This document shows positions 41,174 through 52,100 of a stretch of DNA of 64,000 bases, in pieces. How positions within the stretch are numbered: the stretch's first letter is position 1; each line of letters opens with the position of its first letter. The position numbers were made by a program, and so were the translations under genes. A model generated the notes under the pieces. The model was not told the DNA's origin, made no database searches, and saw nothing but the letters and a program-made list of their open reading frames with translations. Source of the stretch: Novosphingobium kaempferiae (GTDB lineage: Bacteria > Pseudomonadota > Alphaproteobacteria > Sphingomonadales > Sphingomonadaceae); the NCBI RefSeq assembly GCF_021227995.1, contig NZ_CP089301.1, positions 5,332,001 through 5,396,000 on the forward strand, in the 5' to 3' direction.

Positions 41174-44023
41174 TCAGGGGTTTTCGGCACCCCAGTTGAT
41201 GTAGTCGTCTTCGTGCGTGAAGTCGCCATCCTGCGTCGGCCCGCCGGTGATATGCCATTGGCCAAGGAAGTCGTCGAGGTTGCGCGCGAACTTGTCGAAC
41301 ATCTTTTCCTGCTGCTTGTCGGCCCAGTATTGAAGGCCGATCATGGCGCCCAGCCCGAACAGGGTGGCAATACCGCCCGCGACGCCGGCGACCATGCCCA
41401 TGCTGCTTAGCACCAGCCGTGTTCCGAGGCCGAAAAAGTTCATGATCCCTTCCGCTGCAGAAACGCCGCCCGCGATGAGCGTGAGACCGCCGCCGGCGAT
41501 GTTCACGCCACCAACGACCGTGTTGCCTTTCTTGATATCGGCTGCGCCGGAGATGATGCTGAAAATACCCATGACGATGTTGGACGATCCGCCGAGGATC
41601 TTGCCGGCATTCTCGACCTTGCTGGCCCATTGGGCCTTGCTGTTCCTCCAATCCTCATAGGCATTTCGTTGTTCAGTGGCGGGCGTATCCGGGCCGGGCT
41701 TCGGGCCCAGACGCCCTTCGGCTTCGAGCTGAGCTCCGACATCGTTAAGCCAGGTGTTATATGCTTTGGCTCCGCCCTCGATCATAAGCCCGGCGGTGAT
41801 CGTACTGCCGGTCACGATACCGGCGATGTCGGCAGGTGTCTTTGCACCGTTTCCGTACTTTATGCCGCGCGCGATAGTGACACCGCCCATGATCGTGCCG
41901 CTGAGCAGGTGCGTTATGCCCTTGCCGTATGCCGACTGCACGAAGTTGGTCGGCAAATCCTTGATGAAATCCAGCTTCTTGAAAGCATCGGTGACCTTGG
42001 CGCCCTGACGGATCGCGTCGAAGGCCTGACGGAACATCGCCACAACCTGATCCGGTGTGATCTTAGTGCCATTTGGACCAACGAAAAGCTCGGGGTTCTG
42101 CTCCGCCATGGTGGTGAAGAGTTCGCGGATCTTGTCCTCATCCAGAGTCCCGTCTTCCTTGCCGTAGGCGGCCTTGATGTCCTCGAACTTCACGCCGTTG
42201 AGCAGGGCGTCATTCGCGATTTCGCCGAACTTCCTGGTTGTCTCATCACGCGTGCTTTCGACGAGCGCCGGATCGAGAACCTGGGAGAACTTGGCGATCT
42301 CGTCACCGAAAGACATCATCGCGATGTTCGGGTCTATACCCTTGGCGATCATGTCGGAGAAATCGCTGCCGGTGACGATCTTGTCTTTGAAGTATTGCTC
42401 GACCGCCGGCATCTGTCCGGATTCGGTAATCATCGCACGCAGATCCGGCGGCGCGAGGCCGAGGCCCTTGGACAGCGTTTCGGCCTGGTTGATGAACGCC
42501 TCGAGCGCGGCGGGGATTCCGACGGCGTTGCCCTTGGAGTCTTTTATCTCGTTGATGTTCTTGAATTCCGAACCGTTCTTGATGTGGGTGTCGAAATAGT
42601 TCTGGGTGCTGCTTTTCAACCCCGGATCACCGTCGAGAATGTTCTTGATCTCGGTGCCCGTCGCATCACGCATGTAATCCTGGATGCCTTCGGAATCCAT
42701 GAGCTTGTTGATCTTGTCATCGAGGTCCGCGATGACCTTGTCGCTGTCCGGATTGACTTTGGCGACATGCTCGACGCGAAGCTGCGATGCATAGTCGCTC
42801 CATACGCCGGACTGGATGCCGGCGTGGATCATCGTCCGCGCATTCATCAGTTCGACGAGAACGGCAGCGCGCTGCTCCTTCGTGTAGTTGTTCGGATTGG
42901 CGAAGATATCGGGACCGATGTTGGAGATATCGACCTTGTTGCCAAGCGACTGAAGCGCAGCGTCATTGAGCAGGTTGCTGAACTGCGAGGCATTGGTCGG
43001 CGCTTCGATATCCAGCCAGCTTTCGATGTTGCCCTTCAGGACGATGCCGTCGTCCTTGCCCATGGCCGGGTTGTCACCGCCGCTGTCGATCTGGTCGAAC
43101 ATGCCGGGGTGCGACCAGAAGTTGAGCGCATCCTTGGCGTCCTGAGAAAGTTCGGGGTGCGCGCTGATATAGGCCTTGAGGTCGTCGAGCGTCAGTTCGT
43201 TCTTGCCGTTCGTGATCTGATCCCAGTGGCCGATGAGGTAGTCGGCGTTGCCTGCCACCTCCTTCGACATTGGATCGGCATCCTTTCCGTGCGCCTTGAG
43301 CCACTTCTCAAGCGCTGGACCGGACTTTTCAGGGGCGGTGGGGCTCAGCGCCGGATTGACCGAATCCTGAGGGACAAGCCCTTCGCCTGCCTTGCCGATC
43401 AGCTCAAGCCGCTTCTCGACACGCTGTTCGTGCGAGGCGCCGGGATTCTGTTCGACCCACGCCTTGTATTCCTTGCCGGCCGACTTGATCCCCTCGACCT
43501 TGCTGTCGAGCCATGGCGCGATTTCCATCTGGAGTGCGATGCCGTCGCCACCGCCCAGTTCCTTGACGAGACCGTCATTGTTGGCGAGCCATTTGAACAT
43601 CAGCTTCTGGTCGTCGGTCAGGTTCGGGACGTCGACGACTTTGCCCTCCTTGTAGAAGACCAGCCCATCGTCGGTGAATGAGAAGCCGTCCACGTCGTTA
43701 CGAGATTTGAACTCGTCGTTGAGTTCGTTAACCGCCGTGATGGAGCGGTTTGCCTCCCGGATGGCCTTGTCTCGCTCAGCACCGGTAAGATCCGGGAACA
43801 GATCTTTCCAGGCACCTTTGTCACTGCCCGCACCCTTGTCGAGCACGTTGTTGGCCTGATCGCGCCAGTTCGCGTCGTTCGCGGCAAAAATGACGGGTTT
43901 GAAGACCTGCCCCTCGCCTTCGGCGCCGGTTTCGCCCTGGGCGCGCTTGACGGCATCGTCCCAGCCTGCCTGCTGATCCGGCATGTTCGCGGCATCCATG
44001 CGACTGAGCTTGTCGACGGGCAT
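41174..44023 (-). CDS. HrpF/NolX/HrpK-type T3SS translocon candidate
   Basis: A 949-residue acidic protein without a signal peptide. The central segment FWSHPGMFDQIDSGGDNPAM with the downstream KDDGIVLKGNIESWL, plus an earlier ITNGKNELTLDDLKAYISAH, is the repeated EF-hand-like motif of the HrpF/NopX/HrpK family, which acts at the host membrane as translocon. The C-terminal third (about 700-900) has several glycine-rich hydrophobic segments (GTIMGGVTIARG, IVTGSTITAGLMI, NIAGGGLTLIAGGVSAAEG, MGMVAGVAGGIATLFGLGAM) able to enter membranes. A strong AGGAGG site precedes ATG 44023. It is convergent with sctT, 13 bases apart. By eye the gene is less GC-rich than its neighbours. Confidence 0.78.
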   Translation of the reverse strand: MPVDKLSRMDAANMPDQQAGWDDAVKRAQGETGAEGEGQVFKPVIFAANDANWRDQANNVLDKGAGSDKGAWKDLFPDLTGAERDKAIREANRSITAVNELNDEFKSRNDVDGFSFTDDGLVFYKEGKVVDVPNLTDDQKLMFKWLANNDGLVKELGGGDGIALQMEIAPWLDSKVEGIKSAGKEYKAWVEQNPGASHEQRVEKRLELIGKAGEGLVPQDSVNPALSPTAPEKSGPALEKWLKAHGKDADPMSKEVAGNADYLIGHWDQITNGKNELTLDDLKAYISAHPELSQDAKDALNFWSHPGMFDQIDSGGDNPAMGKDDGIVLKGNIESWLDIEAPTNASQFSNLLNDAALQSLGNKVDISNIGPDIFANPNNYTKEQRAAVLVELMNARTMIHAGIQSGVWSDYASQLRVEHVAKVNPDSDKVIADLDDKINKLMDSEGIQDYMRDATGTEIKNILDGDPGLKSSTQNYFDTHIKNGSEFKNINEIKDSKGNAVGIPAALEAFINQAETLSKGLGLAPPDLRAMITESGQMPAVEQYFKDKIVTGSDFSDMIAKGIDPNIAMMSFGDEIAKFSQVLDPALVESTRDETTRKFGEIANDALLNGVKFEDIKAAYGKEDGTLDEDKIRELFTTMAEQNPELFVGPNGTKITPDQVVAMFRQAFDAIRQGAKVTDAFKKLDFIKDLPTNFVQSAYGKGITHLLSGTIMGGVTIARGIKYGNGAKTPADIAGIVTGSTITAGLMIEGGAKAYNTWLNDVGAQLEAEGRLGPKPGPDTPATEQRNAYEDWRNSKAQWASKVENAGKILGGSSNIVMGIFSIISGAADIKKGNTVVGGVNIAGGGLTLIAGGVSAAEGIMNFFGLGTRLVLSSMGMVAGVAGGIATLFGLGAMIGLQYWADKQQEKMFDKFARNLDDFLGQWHITGGPTQDGDFTHEDDYINWGAENP

Positions 44024-44153
44024 TGGCAATCCTCCTGACGGGTACGCGCGGTGCGCGGGAAATGGGCTTATCCCGTCAGGTGAAGCATTGTGTTCATTCA
44101 GCCATATTGCGGTTCTGTGGGAAGTGGTTGGTTGTTGTTGAGCGCGAAAGGCC

Positions 44154-44179
44154 GCGGGGGACATCGCCATGCCCCCCGC
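44154..44179 (-). terminator. Terminator-like hairpin after the FecA-type receptor
   Basis: Stem GCGGGG / CCCCGC (minus strand GCGGGGGGCATGGCGATGTC then CCCCGC) followed by GGCCTTTCG. It lies 14 bases after the receptor stop and before the translocon gene. Confidence 0.5.
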
Positions 44180-44192
44180 GTTCAAGCAGCCG

Positions 44193-47096
44193 TCAGAACA
44201 GCGTGAACTGCGCTCCAAGCCACAGTGTCCGGCCATTGTTGCGGACCTGATAGGCGGGGCCGTAGTCCGTCACTCCCATGCGATCGACGATCTCCTGATC
44301 GAACAGGTTGCGCCCTTCCGCCATGACGCGCAGGTTCGGGGTGATCGCGTAGCTCACCTGCAGGTCCACCAGGGCGCCGTAGCTGACGCGGCGGTCGTTG
44401 GCTGGAACGTAAGTCTGGTTGGGAACCGACGACTGCTTCTGGGCGAACAGGTTCGCCGCGAAGGGCCCGTAGTTGTAGGAGAGCGAGGCGTTGACGTAAT
44501 GCCGCTGCGCCGCATCGACGAGGCGCGTGTCGTTGGGCGGGGTGCCGCCGCCTCCATTGATCGCGGTGCTGCGGTAGACGATGTAGTCGTAGGACAGCAT
44601 CAGCCCCAGATTGCCGAGGCTTTCCGGGAAGAACCCGAGATGCGGGTCCGACCAGACGACCTCGATCCCGCGCAGGCGTCCATAGACCTTCTTGTCGCCG
44701 ACCTGGGTGACGTTGCTGGTGTAGGTCACGATTTCGCGGACACCATCGGCCGCGATCGACTGCGTGCTGCTGACAGCCGGGATGTCGCGCAGGTACTTGG
44801 AGAAGGCCCCGATGGAGAAATAGGCGTCGTGGCTGCCGTAGTAGTACTCGGCCGATGCATCGAAGTTGGTCGAGCGGATCGGCAGCAGGTACGGATTGCT
44901 GTAGCTGATGGTTCGCGTGACCGGCGTGTCGTAGTTGGTGACGAGGCGGCGGGCAGGGCTGTTGATGGCAGGGCGCTCCAGCGACTTCGAGAACGCGGCG
45001 CGCAGCTTCAGGCGGTCGGTGGCGTCGAAGTAGCCATAGACGCTCGGCAGGACGTGCCAGTAATTCTGCTCGTAGTGGCGCTCACCCCAGCGGCCGGTCG
45101 CGTCGGGTTCGAAGTCGTCGAGTTCGCGGTGCGTGCGAGCCGCGCGCAGACCTGCGGAAAGTCGGGCGCGATCGAGCGAGTAGGAGGCGACGCCGTAGAG
45201 GTCGACGATCTGCTCCTGTCCGTCGAAGTTCTGTCCGTACCCATCGGCGGGATCGACCGCATAGAGCCGGTTGGCATCCGGCGAGGCGATCCCGCGCTGG
45301 TTTATCAGGCTCAGGAAGGTGTCCTGGTTCCAGTCCAGCGGATCGAACAGCGTAACCGAGGATGCGTCGGTTACGTCAGCCAGGCTGATCGACTGGCCCG
45401 AAGGAAGGATGCGGGCATAGCCGCGCTGACGGTTGGTGCGGTCCAGCGTCTTGAGCTGGGCGCCCACCTTGATGCCGAGGCCCTGGTCGCCCGTATCCAC
45501 ATTATGGGCATAGTCGAGACGGGCGAAGTAGTTCCGGTCCGTGCTGCGGACGTCGTTGACGGTGACCTTGCCGCCCAGCCGATAGTTCGCGGGGTCGGCC
45601 AGCGCAGTGCTGGTGCCGGGCGTGAAGTCCAGCCCGTTGTCGCCGAAGCTGTAGCCGATGGGCGAGGTGAGTGCGCTTGACGCGGCGCTGAAGCCACTGG
45701 TGGCGATACCCCAGGCGCTGACGCGGTTGAACGTCGCGCCGAAGCGGAACGACAGGGCGTCCTTGTCGCTGATCGCATAGTCCGCACCCGCGATGGCGAT
45801 ATGACTGCGGATGAGCGGGCTTTCCGAATGGTTGAAGCCGAACGTCGCGCTGGCGCGGTTGAACTGTCCTTCACCCGAGGAGACACCGGTTGCCGTGGCG
45901 GCCGAGACATTGACGCTCGACGTGCGCTGGTCGGTGGTGAAATCGTGCGAGAAGTAGAAATACTCGGCAAAGAGGGAGAGCGCGTCGGTGGGACGGAAGT
46001 CGAGGCGGGCCATCGCCGAGATGCGCTCGCTGCGGGTATAGGTCGCGCCGCGCGTCAGGGCGCCGTTGGGCACCAGGTTGCCGGCGACGTCGGTGTAGCT
46101 GCCGACCGAGATCGCGTCCTGCCGCGACCCGAGTCGGTCGATGCCTGCGCCGACCGCAAGGCCGATGCGCCCTTCATCGTCAAGCTTGCCGCGCCATGTG
46201 GCCGATGCGCGCAGCGGCTGGCGAGTGTCCATGTCGCCGTCGTGACGGCTGTTGCTGCCGATGAACGCGCGCGCATCGAGGAGGTGCTGGCCATCGCCGT
46301 CGAGCCCGCTGATGGTCGTCAGCGCGACGTGGCCGGAGTTGGCGTTCTCATCCATGTCAGGCGTGACGGTCGTGGCGACGACGACGTTCTTCACGAAGTT
46401 CGCGCCAAGCGCCTCGGTCGAGGTGGCGCGCGAACCGTTGATGTAGGTGGTCAGCAGCACACCGTCGATCGACTGGGACGCGGCCGCATTGTTGAGGCCG
46501 CGGATCGAGACGTAGCGGTTCTCGCCGCTCTGCGTATCGTTGCGGCGGATGCCGGGCAGGCGGAGGAGAACGTCCGATACGCCGAGGTTGGGCAGGCGCT
46601 TGATTTCAAGCTCGGTCACGGCGTTGACGACGGTGTCGCTCTGGCGCTTGAGGGTGCCCTTGCGGGACGAGCCGGTGACGACGATTTCCTCGGCGCGCGA
46701 AGCGGCGTCCTGCGCGCTGTCGGTCCGGTCGGCGGCTTCGATAGTGCTCTGGCGTGCTGGGCGCAGGACGATGGTGCCCCCGCTTTCGCTGGCGACCTCC
46801 AGGCCGCTACCCGCCAGCAGGCGCGCGAGGGCCGCCTTCGTGCTCGACTTGCCCTTGATCGCGGGGGAGCGCCGGGTCGCGATGCGGTCGGCGGGGAAGA
46901 AGATCTGGATTCCCGCCTGCTTGGCGAATGCCGTCAGCGCGGCAGGAAGCGACTGTGCGGGAATGTTGAACGACAGTGCGTGGCCCGCAGTGGCCTGGGT
47001 ATTGCTTTGGGCTGCGGCGGGCTGCGATGCGACGACGCATGCGATGGCGAAAAGGCTGGCATGAGCAATGCCAGTGCGAGAGGGTGCCCCGAACAT
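44193..47096 (-). CDS. FecA-type TonB-dependent transducer
   Basis: A 967-residue receptor with a signalling extension. After the signal peptide (ending PAAA-QSN) an STN domain spans about residues 40-112 (LSFNIPAQSLPAALTAFAKQ, AGIQIFFPADRI), then a TonB box-like EEIVVTGS, plug (LPNLGVSDVLLRLPGIRRND) and a barrel ending LWLGAQFTLF. The STN domain passes the ligand signal to FecR in the periplasm. FecR and FecI genes lie directly upstream on the same strand, so this is a complete cell-surface signalling unit. The ligand is unknown; a carbohydrate-type substrate is as likely as iron in sphingomonads. Confidence 0.92.
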   Translation of the reverse strand: MFGAPSRTGIAHASLFAIACVVASQPAAAQSNTQATAGHALSFNIPAQSLPAALTAFAKQAGIQIFFPADRIATRRSPAIKGKSSTKAALARLLAGSGLEVASESGGTIVLRPARQSTIEAADRTDSAQDAASRAEEIVVTGSSRKGTLKRQSDTVVNAVTELEIKRLPNLGVSDVLLRLPGIRRNDTQSGENRYVSIRGLNNAAASQSIDGVLLTTYINGSRATSTEALGANFVKNVVVATTVTPDMDENANSGHVALTTISGLDGDGQHLLDARAFIGSNSRHDGDMDTRQPLRASATWRGKLDDEGRIGLAVGAGIDRLGSRQDAISVGSYTDVAGNLVPNGALTRGATYTRSERISAMARLDFRPTDALSLFAEYFYFSHDFTTDQRTSSVNVSAATATGVSSGEGQFNRASATFGFNHSESPLIRSHIAIAGADYAISDKDALSFRFGATFNRVSAWGIATSGFSAASSALTSPIGYSFGDNGLDFTPGTSTALADPANYRLGGKVTVNDVRSTDRNYFARLDYAHNVDTGDQGLGIKVGAQLKTLDRTNRQRGYARILPSGQSISLADVTDASSVTLFDPLDWNQDTFLSLINQRGIASPDANRLYAVDPADGYGQNFDGQEQIVDLYGVASYSLDRARLSAGLRAARTHRELDDFEPDATGRWGERHYEQNYWHVLPSVYGYFDATDRLKLRAAFSKSLERPAINSPARRLVTNYDTPVTRTISYSNPYLLPIRSTNFDASAEYYYGSHDAYFSIGAFSKYLRDIPAVSSTQSIAADGVREIVTYTSNVTQVGDKKVYGRLRGIEVVWSDPHLGFFPESLGNLGLMLSYDYIVYRSTAINGGGGTPPNDTRLVDAAQRHYVNASLSYNYGPFAANLFAQKQSSVPNQTYVPANDRRVSYGALVDLQVSYAITPNLRVMAEGRNLFDQEIVDRMGVTDYGPAYQVRNNGRTLWLGAQFTLF

Positions 47097-47207
47097 TCCG
47101 GTTCCTTCGATCGGTCAGATGACATCAGCGTCACCGGCCCAAAGGACGATTGGCATGCTGCGGGGCCGCCAAGTTTCCGGAAAAATTTACCTGACGTACC
47201 GCAAAAT

Positions 47208-48212
47208 TTACCTCGCCGCGCTGATCCGCGTGCCTTGCGCATTGGTATCGACGCGCGCATTCAGCGCGAGGGTCACGGCATCCAGGAACGCGCTGGGGTC
47301 TGATGTCGTGAAGCGTCCGCCCACCCGCAAGTCGCGCAGTTCCGGTGCGACCTCGATCTTGCGGGAGAGATAGCGGTTGTATTCGTTGGCCGCGTCTTCG
47401 AGCCGCTCGTTCAGGAACACGATGTCGCCGCTCTGCCATGCCGTCAGCACGGCGCGGTTTTCAGCCGTCGTCGGCTGCATCGTGAGGCCGTTCGCGGTCA
47501 GGTCGGCGCTGTGCCCGGCTTCAACTGCTGCCCCGATCGCTCCTCCCGGCATACCACCGAGCAGCGACGTGCCGCCGGTAAGGATGGCGCGCCCGGCCAG
47601 CGCGGTCAGGCCCACACGTTGGTCGACAAGGCGGGCATTGAAGCGCCCTGCCGACAGCGTGAGCGTGACCGGCCCTCCGGAGAGCATCGCCGGTGCCCCT
47701 CGGGCAAGGCTCAATGCGATCTCGCCGCGATCCAGCCTCAGTTTCCTCGACTCGCTGGTGAAATGCCAGGACACGGCGGTATCGGTGTTGAGTTCCAGCA
47801 CGCTTGCATCGGGAAGGGCTATCCGGCGAAGTTCGCCTACACCCGTGCTCGCATGATCCCACGCGAGCGCGCGCGTACTGTAGAGCCCGGCCCCTGCGGA
47901 CACGAACACCGCGCCGAAGCAGGCAGCCTTCAGCAACCGTCGCCGGGACAGGTCGGTCTGCCCCTGTCCCGAAGCCGCAAGCGCATCCTGTTCGCCCAGT
48001 GTCTCCCAACTGGCCTGAACCCGGGCGAAGGCGAGAGCATGGCGTGCATCGGCATCACGCCAGCGGCGGAATTCCTCACGATCCGCCGTATCGAGCTGCA
48101 GGCGCGACCACCAGCCCGCCGCCTGCGCCTCAACCGTATCGCCGTCTTCCGCTTCGTCGCCTCGAATGCCCACGCGTACCTGCCAAAACCATTCATTAAC
48201 AGGACGCGTCAC
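47208..48212 (-). CDS. FecR-family anti-sigma regulator
   Basis: A 334-residue inner-membrane protein. The cytoplasmic N-terminus (about 25-80; AAGWWSRLQLDTADREEFRR then WRDADARHALAFARVQASWE) is the sigma-binding DUF4880-like part. A membrane anchor preceded by SRRRLL (90-110) follows, then the periplasmic FecR domain (GVGELRRIALPDASVLELNT). The arginines suggest Tat-type insertion as in many FecR proteins. The start is GTG with GGAGG upstream. It lies 61 bases after the sigma factor gene. Confidence 0.92.
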   Translation of the reverse strand: MTRPVNEWFWQVRVGIRGDEAEDGDTVEAQAAGWWSRLQLDTADREEFRRWRDADARHALAFARVQASWETLGEQDALAASGQGQTDLSRRRLLKAACFGAVFVSAGAGLYSTRALAWDHASTGVGELRRIALPDASVLELNTDTAVSWHFTSESRKLRLDRGEIALSLARGAPAMLSGGPVTLTLSAGRFNARLVDQRVGLTALAGRAILTGGTSLLGGMPGGAIGAAVEAGHSADLTANGLTMQPTTAENRAVLTAWQSGDIVFLNERLEDAANEYNRYLSRKIEVAPELRDLRVGGRFTTSDPSAFLDAVTLALNARVDTNAQGTRISAAR

Positions 48213-48273
48213 GCGCGGCGCACCTCCATGTCGGGATCACGATTACAGGAAAATAATGGCAGGGCGCCAGCCC

Positions 48274-48873
48274 TTAGCGGCTGACCGCCTCATCAGGTGA
48301 AACCGGATCATCGGCATCGACGATATCGGATTTTCGTGTGGCTTTCCGACCAAGCGGGCCATCGATCGACAGCGCGGCGGTGAGCAGTTGCATCCCCCGT
48401 GCAAGGCGCTTTTCGAGGGTCGAAAGGCTCTCTCCGGTAGCGCGGGCGATCTCGCTTGGCGTTTCTTCCGAGAACCGGCGACGCAGCACGACGGCGCGGC
48501 ACCTTTCGGGCAGGGTATCGAGCGCCGCCTTGACCCGGCGCAACTCGTGCCGCCCGGCCGCCTCGCGGAAGGGGTCCGGCGCTTCATCGGCAATATCGAA
48601 TGTCTCGATTTCAGCCAGTTGCTGGAACGAGACGATGCGTGCCCGGCGCATGCGCTCGATCGCTGCATTGCGGATCATGCGCAGCACGTAGTTCGCCGGA
48701 TTGTCGATGGCTGCCCAGCCGTCGATGGCGAAAAGCTTGAGGTACACCTCCTGGACGATGTCCCGCGCGTCCTCCGCGTCGGACGTCAGGCGCAGGGCAG
48801 CGGCGAGGTAGCGCCGCTCATGCGGAAACACCTCGTCGATGAACCATCTGTCGATTGGACGAACTTCCGGCAT
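48274..48873 (-). CDS. FecI-like ECF sigma factor
   Basis: A 199-residue ECF sigma factor. Region 2 (RRYLAAALRLTSDAEDARDI, then VQEVYLKLFAI and NYVLRMIRNAAIERMRR) and region 4 (LDTLPERCRAVVLRRRFSEE, then PSEIARATGESLSTLEKRLA) are complete. It would be held by the FecR protein and released on ligand binding to the receptor. ATG 48873 is preferred; ATG 48918 adds 15 residues with no better ribosome site. The autotransporter gene is divergent, 296 bases away. Confidence 0.92.
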   Translation of the reverse strand: MPEVRPIDRWFIDEVFPHERRYLAAALRLTSDAEDARDIVQEVYLKLFAIDGWAAIDNPANYVLRMIRNAAIERMRRARIVSFQQLAEIETFDIADEAPDPFREAAGRHELRRVKAALDTLPERCRAVVLRRRFSEETPSEIARATGESLSTLEKRLARGMQLLTAALSIDGPLGRKATRKSDIVDADDPVSPDEAVSR

Positions 48874-49169
48874 CCCGCCCAGCCCCGGTTGAACCGTGTC
48901 GCCCGGTACGGCCTGCACATGTCAATTTAGCGACTGGACGGCGCGATGTTGCCGGGAGGACAGAGCGATATTGCGCGGAAAGCCGTCTCGGCATGTGTCG
49001 GGCGTTAACAATATTTCACGCCATGACAGAATAGTTACGGGTTTTTACGCCGGGCGGCGTTTGCGCGAAATGACGGGGGCAGCCGTTTGATCCTTCGCTA
49101 GAGGCGCGTTGAGCGCCCGAAGCCGCGCCGGATCGCCGATGCTCTCGCACACGCAGCAAGGAGCATCCT

Positions 49170-52100
49170 GTGCAGTATTCCGGTCGTGCGCGTTCCAGTC
49201 TGAAGAATCCCTCGAACCTCACCGTTTCACGCCTGGCGTTGCGGCTGGGCACCTGCCTGGGCGGCGCTGCCGCATTCCTGCTGGCAGGCACTCCTGTCAG
49301 GGCGAGCGAGGAATGCGGGCCGCTCACGCTCACGACGGTCATCTGCCCAGCCTCCGGTGCTTACGAGGGCGGCGTCACTTACGTGATCGGTGACGAAATG
49401 CCTCCGCACGATCTGACCGTTCGCCTTGGCGACGGCCTCTCGCTGGAAACCGGAGATGACTACGTCAATGGGATCACCGTCACCAACTTCTCGGGCGGTG
49501 CGACTGCGATCATCGCTGACGGCGCGAGTTCGGTCACCACGCACGGAGGCGGCTCGATCGGGATCGCGGGGATCACCGGGGCGGGCGACCTCACCATTCA
49601 CGCGGGCGATGTCACCACGTCGGGAGGGCATGCGCTGGGCGTCGTCGCCGGCAGCGTTTCCGGCAATATCGACGTCGATCTCGGATCGGTGACGACGCGG
49701 GGCGACGAAGCGGACGGCGTGACAGTCACAGGCTACAACGGCAACATCGACGTCGATCTCGGATCGGTGAAGACGCGTGGCGAATATGCGGATGGCGTGA
49801 TTGCTATAGGCTACAGCGGCAATGTCAGCATCTCGGTCGGCAAGGCGGAGACCGAGGGGTTCAACGCCAACGGCATTTTCGCGGCGTCGGTGCTTGGGGA
49901 CGTGTCGGTCACGGCAGGCGAGGTCTCAGTCCACAACGACCGCTCATCCGGCATTTTCGCGACTTCGGACCAGGGCAGCGCATCCGTGGACGTTGGCACG
50001 ATTACTGTGGGCGGCAGTTACGCAGCGGGTATCTATGCCTCCGGCTCGGCCAGTACGAGCGTCCATGTGGACCGCCTGTCGACGGTCGGCGCCTATGCAT
50101 ATGGCGTCATCGCCACGACGACGGGTTCGGGCGACACGCGCGTCGATGCGGGTTCGATAAAGACGGGGGGGCTCTACGGCACGGGCATCATCGCTTCCAG
50201 TCTTGGCGGCAACACCGCAGTGATTGCTGGGACGGTGAGCACTCAGGGCATGGCGGCGAACGGCATCGTCGCCAGCGCCGGGCACAACGTCAGCGTTGAT
50301 GCAGGAGAGGTCGTCACCACCGGTGATTTCGCTACCGGAATCGCCGCGACGGCGGGAGTGTACCAGCCCGGGACCGCCACCATTACCGCAGGTACGGTGG
50401 AGACTCAGGGGATGCAGTCCGACGCGGTGTTCGGGCGCTCGTGGAATGGCGATGTCGTGATCGACGCGGGCGCGGTGAGCACCACGGGCATGGCGTCGGC
50501 GGGTATCGTCGGCGTGAGCTACGGCGGGACCGGCGGGATTTCCATCACGGCGGGCTCGGTCTCGACCAGCGGACTCGGCGGGACAGGCATCGCTGCCGCG
50601 AGCTATGGCGACGTCGGCAAGGTGGATATCAAGGCGGGATCGATCGCGACTTCGGGTAATTATGCCGACGCCATCTACGCCCTCTCGGCGCACGGCGACA
50701 TCACTATCGAAGCCGACGAGATTACGACTGAGGGCTACATCTCCGACGGCATCTACGCGGTGTCGGGCGGCGGCAACATCACCATCGCTGCCGGTAGCGT
50801 ATCCACGCAGGGCGGTCGCAGCGATGCCGTGTTCGCCGAGGCGCGGCAGGGTATGGTCGACATCACTGTTGATGGGACCATCAGCACGAGCGGCAGCTAC
50901 TCAAGCGGTATTGTCGCCGTCGGCGAAGAGGTGAAGATCGTCAACAAGGGCACGATCCACACCAGCGGCGACTACTATTCCTACGGCATCGCCGCGTTGT
51001 CTGGCGATTCCGGGCTGACCATCACCAACGACGGCACCATCGCCAGCGACGGCGCATTCGGCGGCGGCATCATCGCGCGCAGTTCGGGCGATATCACGAT
51101 CGACGGCAAGGGCTCCGTCTCGGTCGGCAGCCTCTATTCGAACGGCATCGATGCGCGGACGCAGTACGGCTCCATCGCCATCACGCAGAGCAAGGTCGAC
51201 ATCGACAGCGACTTCGGCACGGGCATCTATGCGCGTTCCGGCAAGGGCAACGTCGATATCGCCGTAACCGATCTGAACGTCACCGGCTACGCAGCGGCCG
51301 GTATCGTCGGCATCAGCGGAGCCGGCGACGTGACGGTGACGAGCACCGGATCGATCAAGGCGTCGCACGATTACGGGCATCTCTACGGAATCGTCGCCAT
51401 TGCCGGAGGTACGGCAACGGTCGTGGCGCACGACATAGCCGTCGCAGGGCCGGTGTCCTACGCGATCCGCGCGGACGGCGGCAGCGCCGTGGTCAGCGTT
51501 ACCGGTGCGGTCACGTCGCAGGGCGATCTCTACGGCCCCGGCGCCGCGATCACGGCGGTGGCGCGCGACATCGACGGCAAGGTCACGGTGACGAGCAAGG
51601 GCGCGATCGCGACCACCGGCAAGTACAACGGCGGTATCATGGCTCTTGCCGGGTTCGAGCCGGGTGAGGACGGCGGAATAACCATCCATGCCGGTGGGGC
51701 GGTATCCACCAAAGGTCTTGCCGCGACGGCGATCTATGCCAGCGCCCTTAACGGCCACGTCGAAGTGACTGCGGGAGACGTTTCCACTCAGGGTGATTTC
51801 TCGGCCGGTGTGAAGGCGTTCGCGGCGTCCGGCGGAGTGAACGTGGCGCTTTCCGGTGCTGTCAGGACGAACGGCCGTGCCAGCTACGGCGTCCTCGCTT
51901 TCGGAGAAGGCCCGATCTCGGTTTCCAGTTCGGGTGCCGTGGCGACACAGGGGCTGGGTGCGCATGGCATCTACGCCGTGGGAGGCGCTACCTCCGGCAC
52001 AACCGTGACCGTCCGCACCAGCGGCGCGGTTTCGGCCAGGGGCGATCTCGTCAACGCGATCCGCGCCAAGGGTGTCGGCGGTGATGTCTCGGTGATCGCG

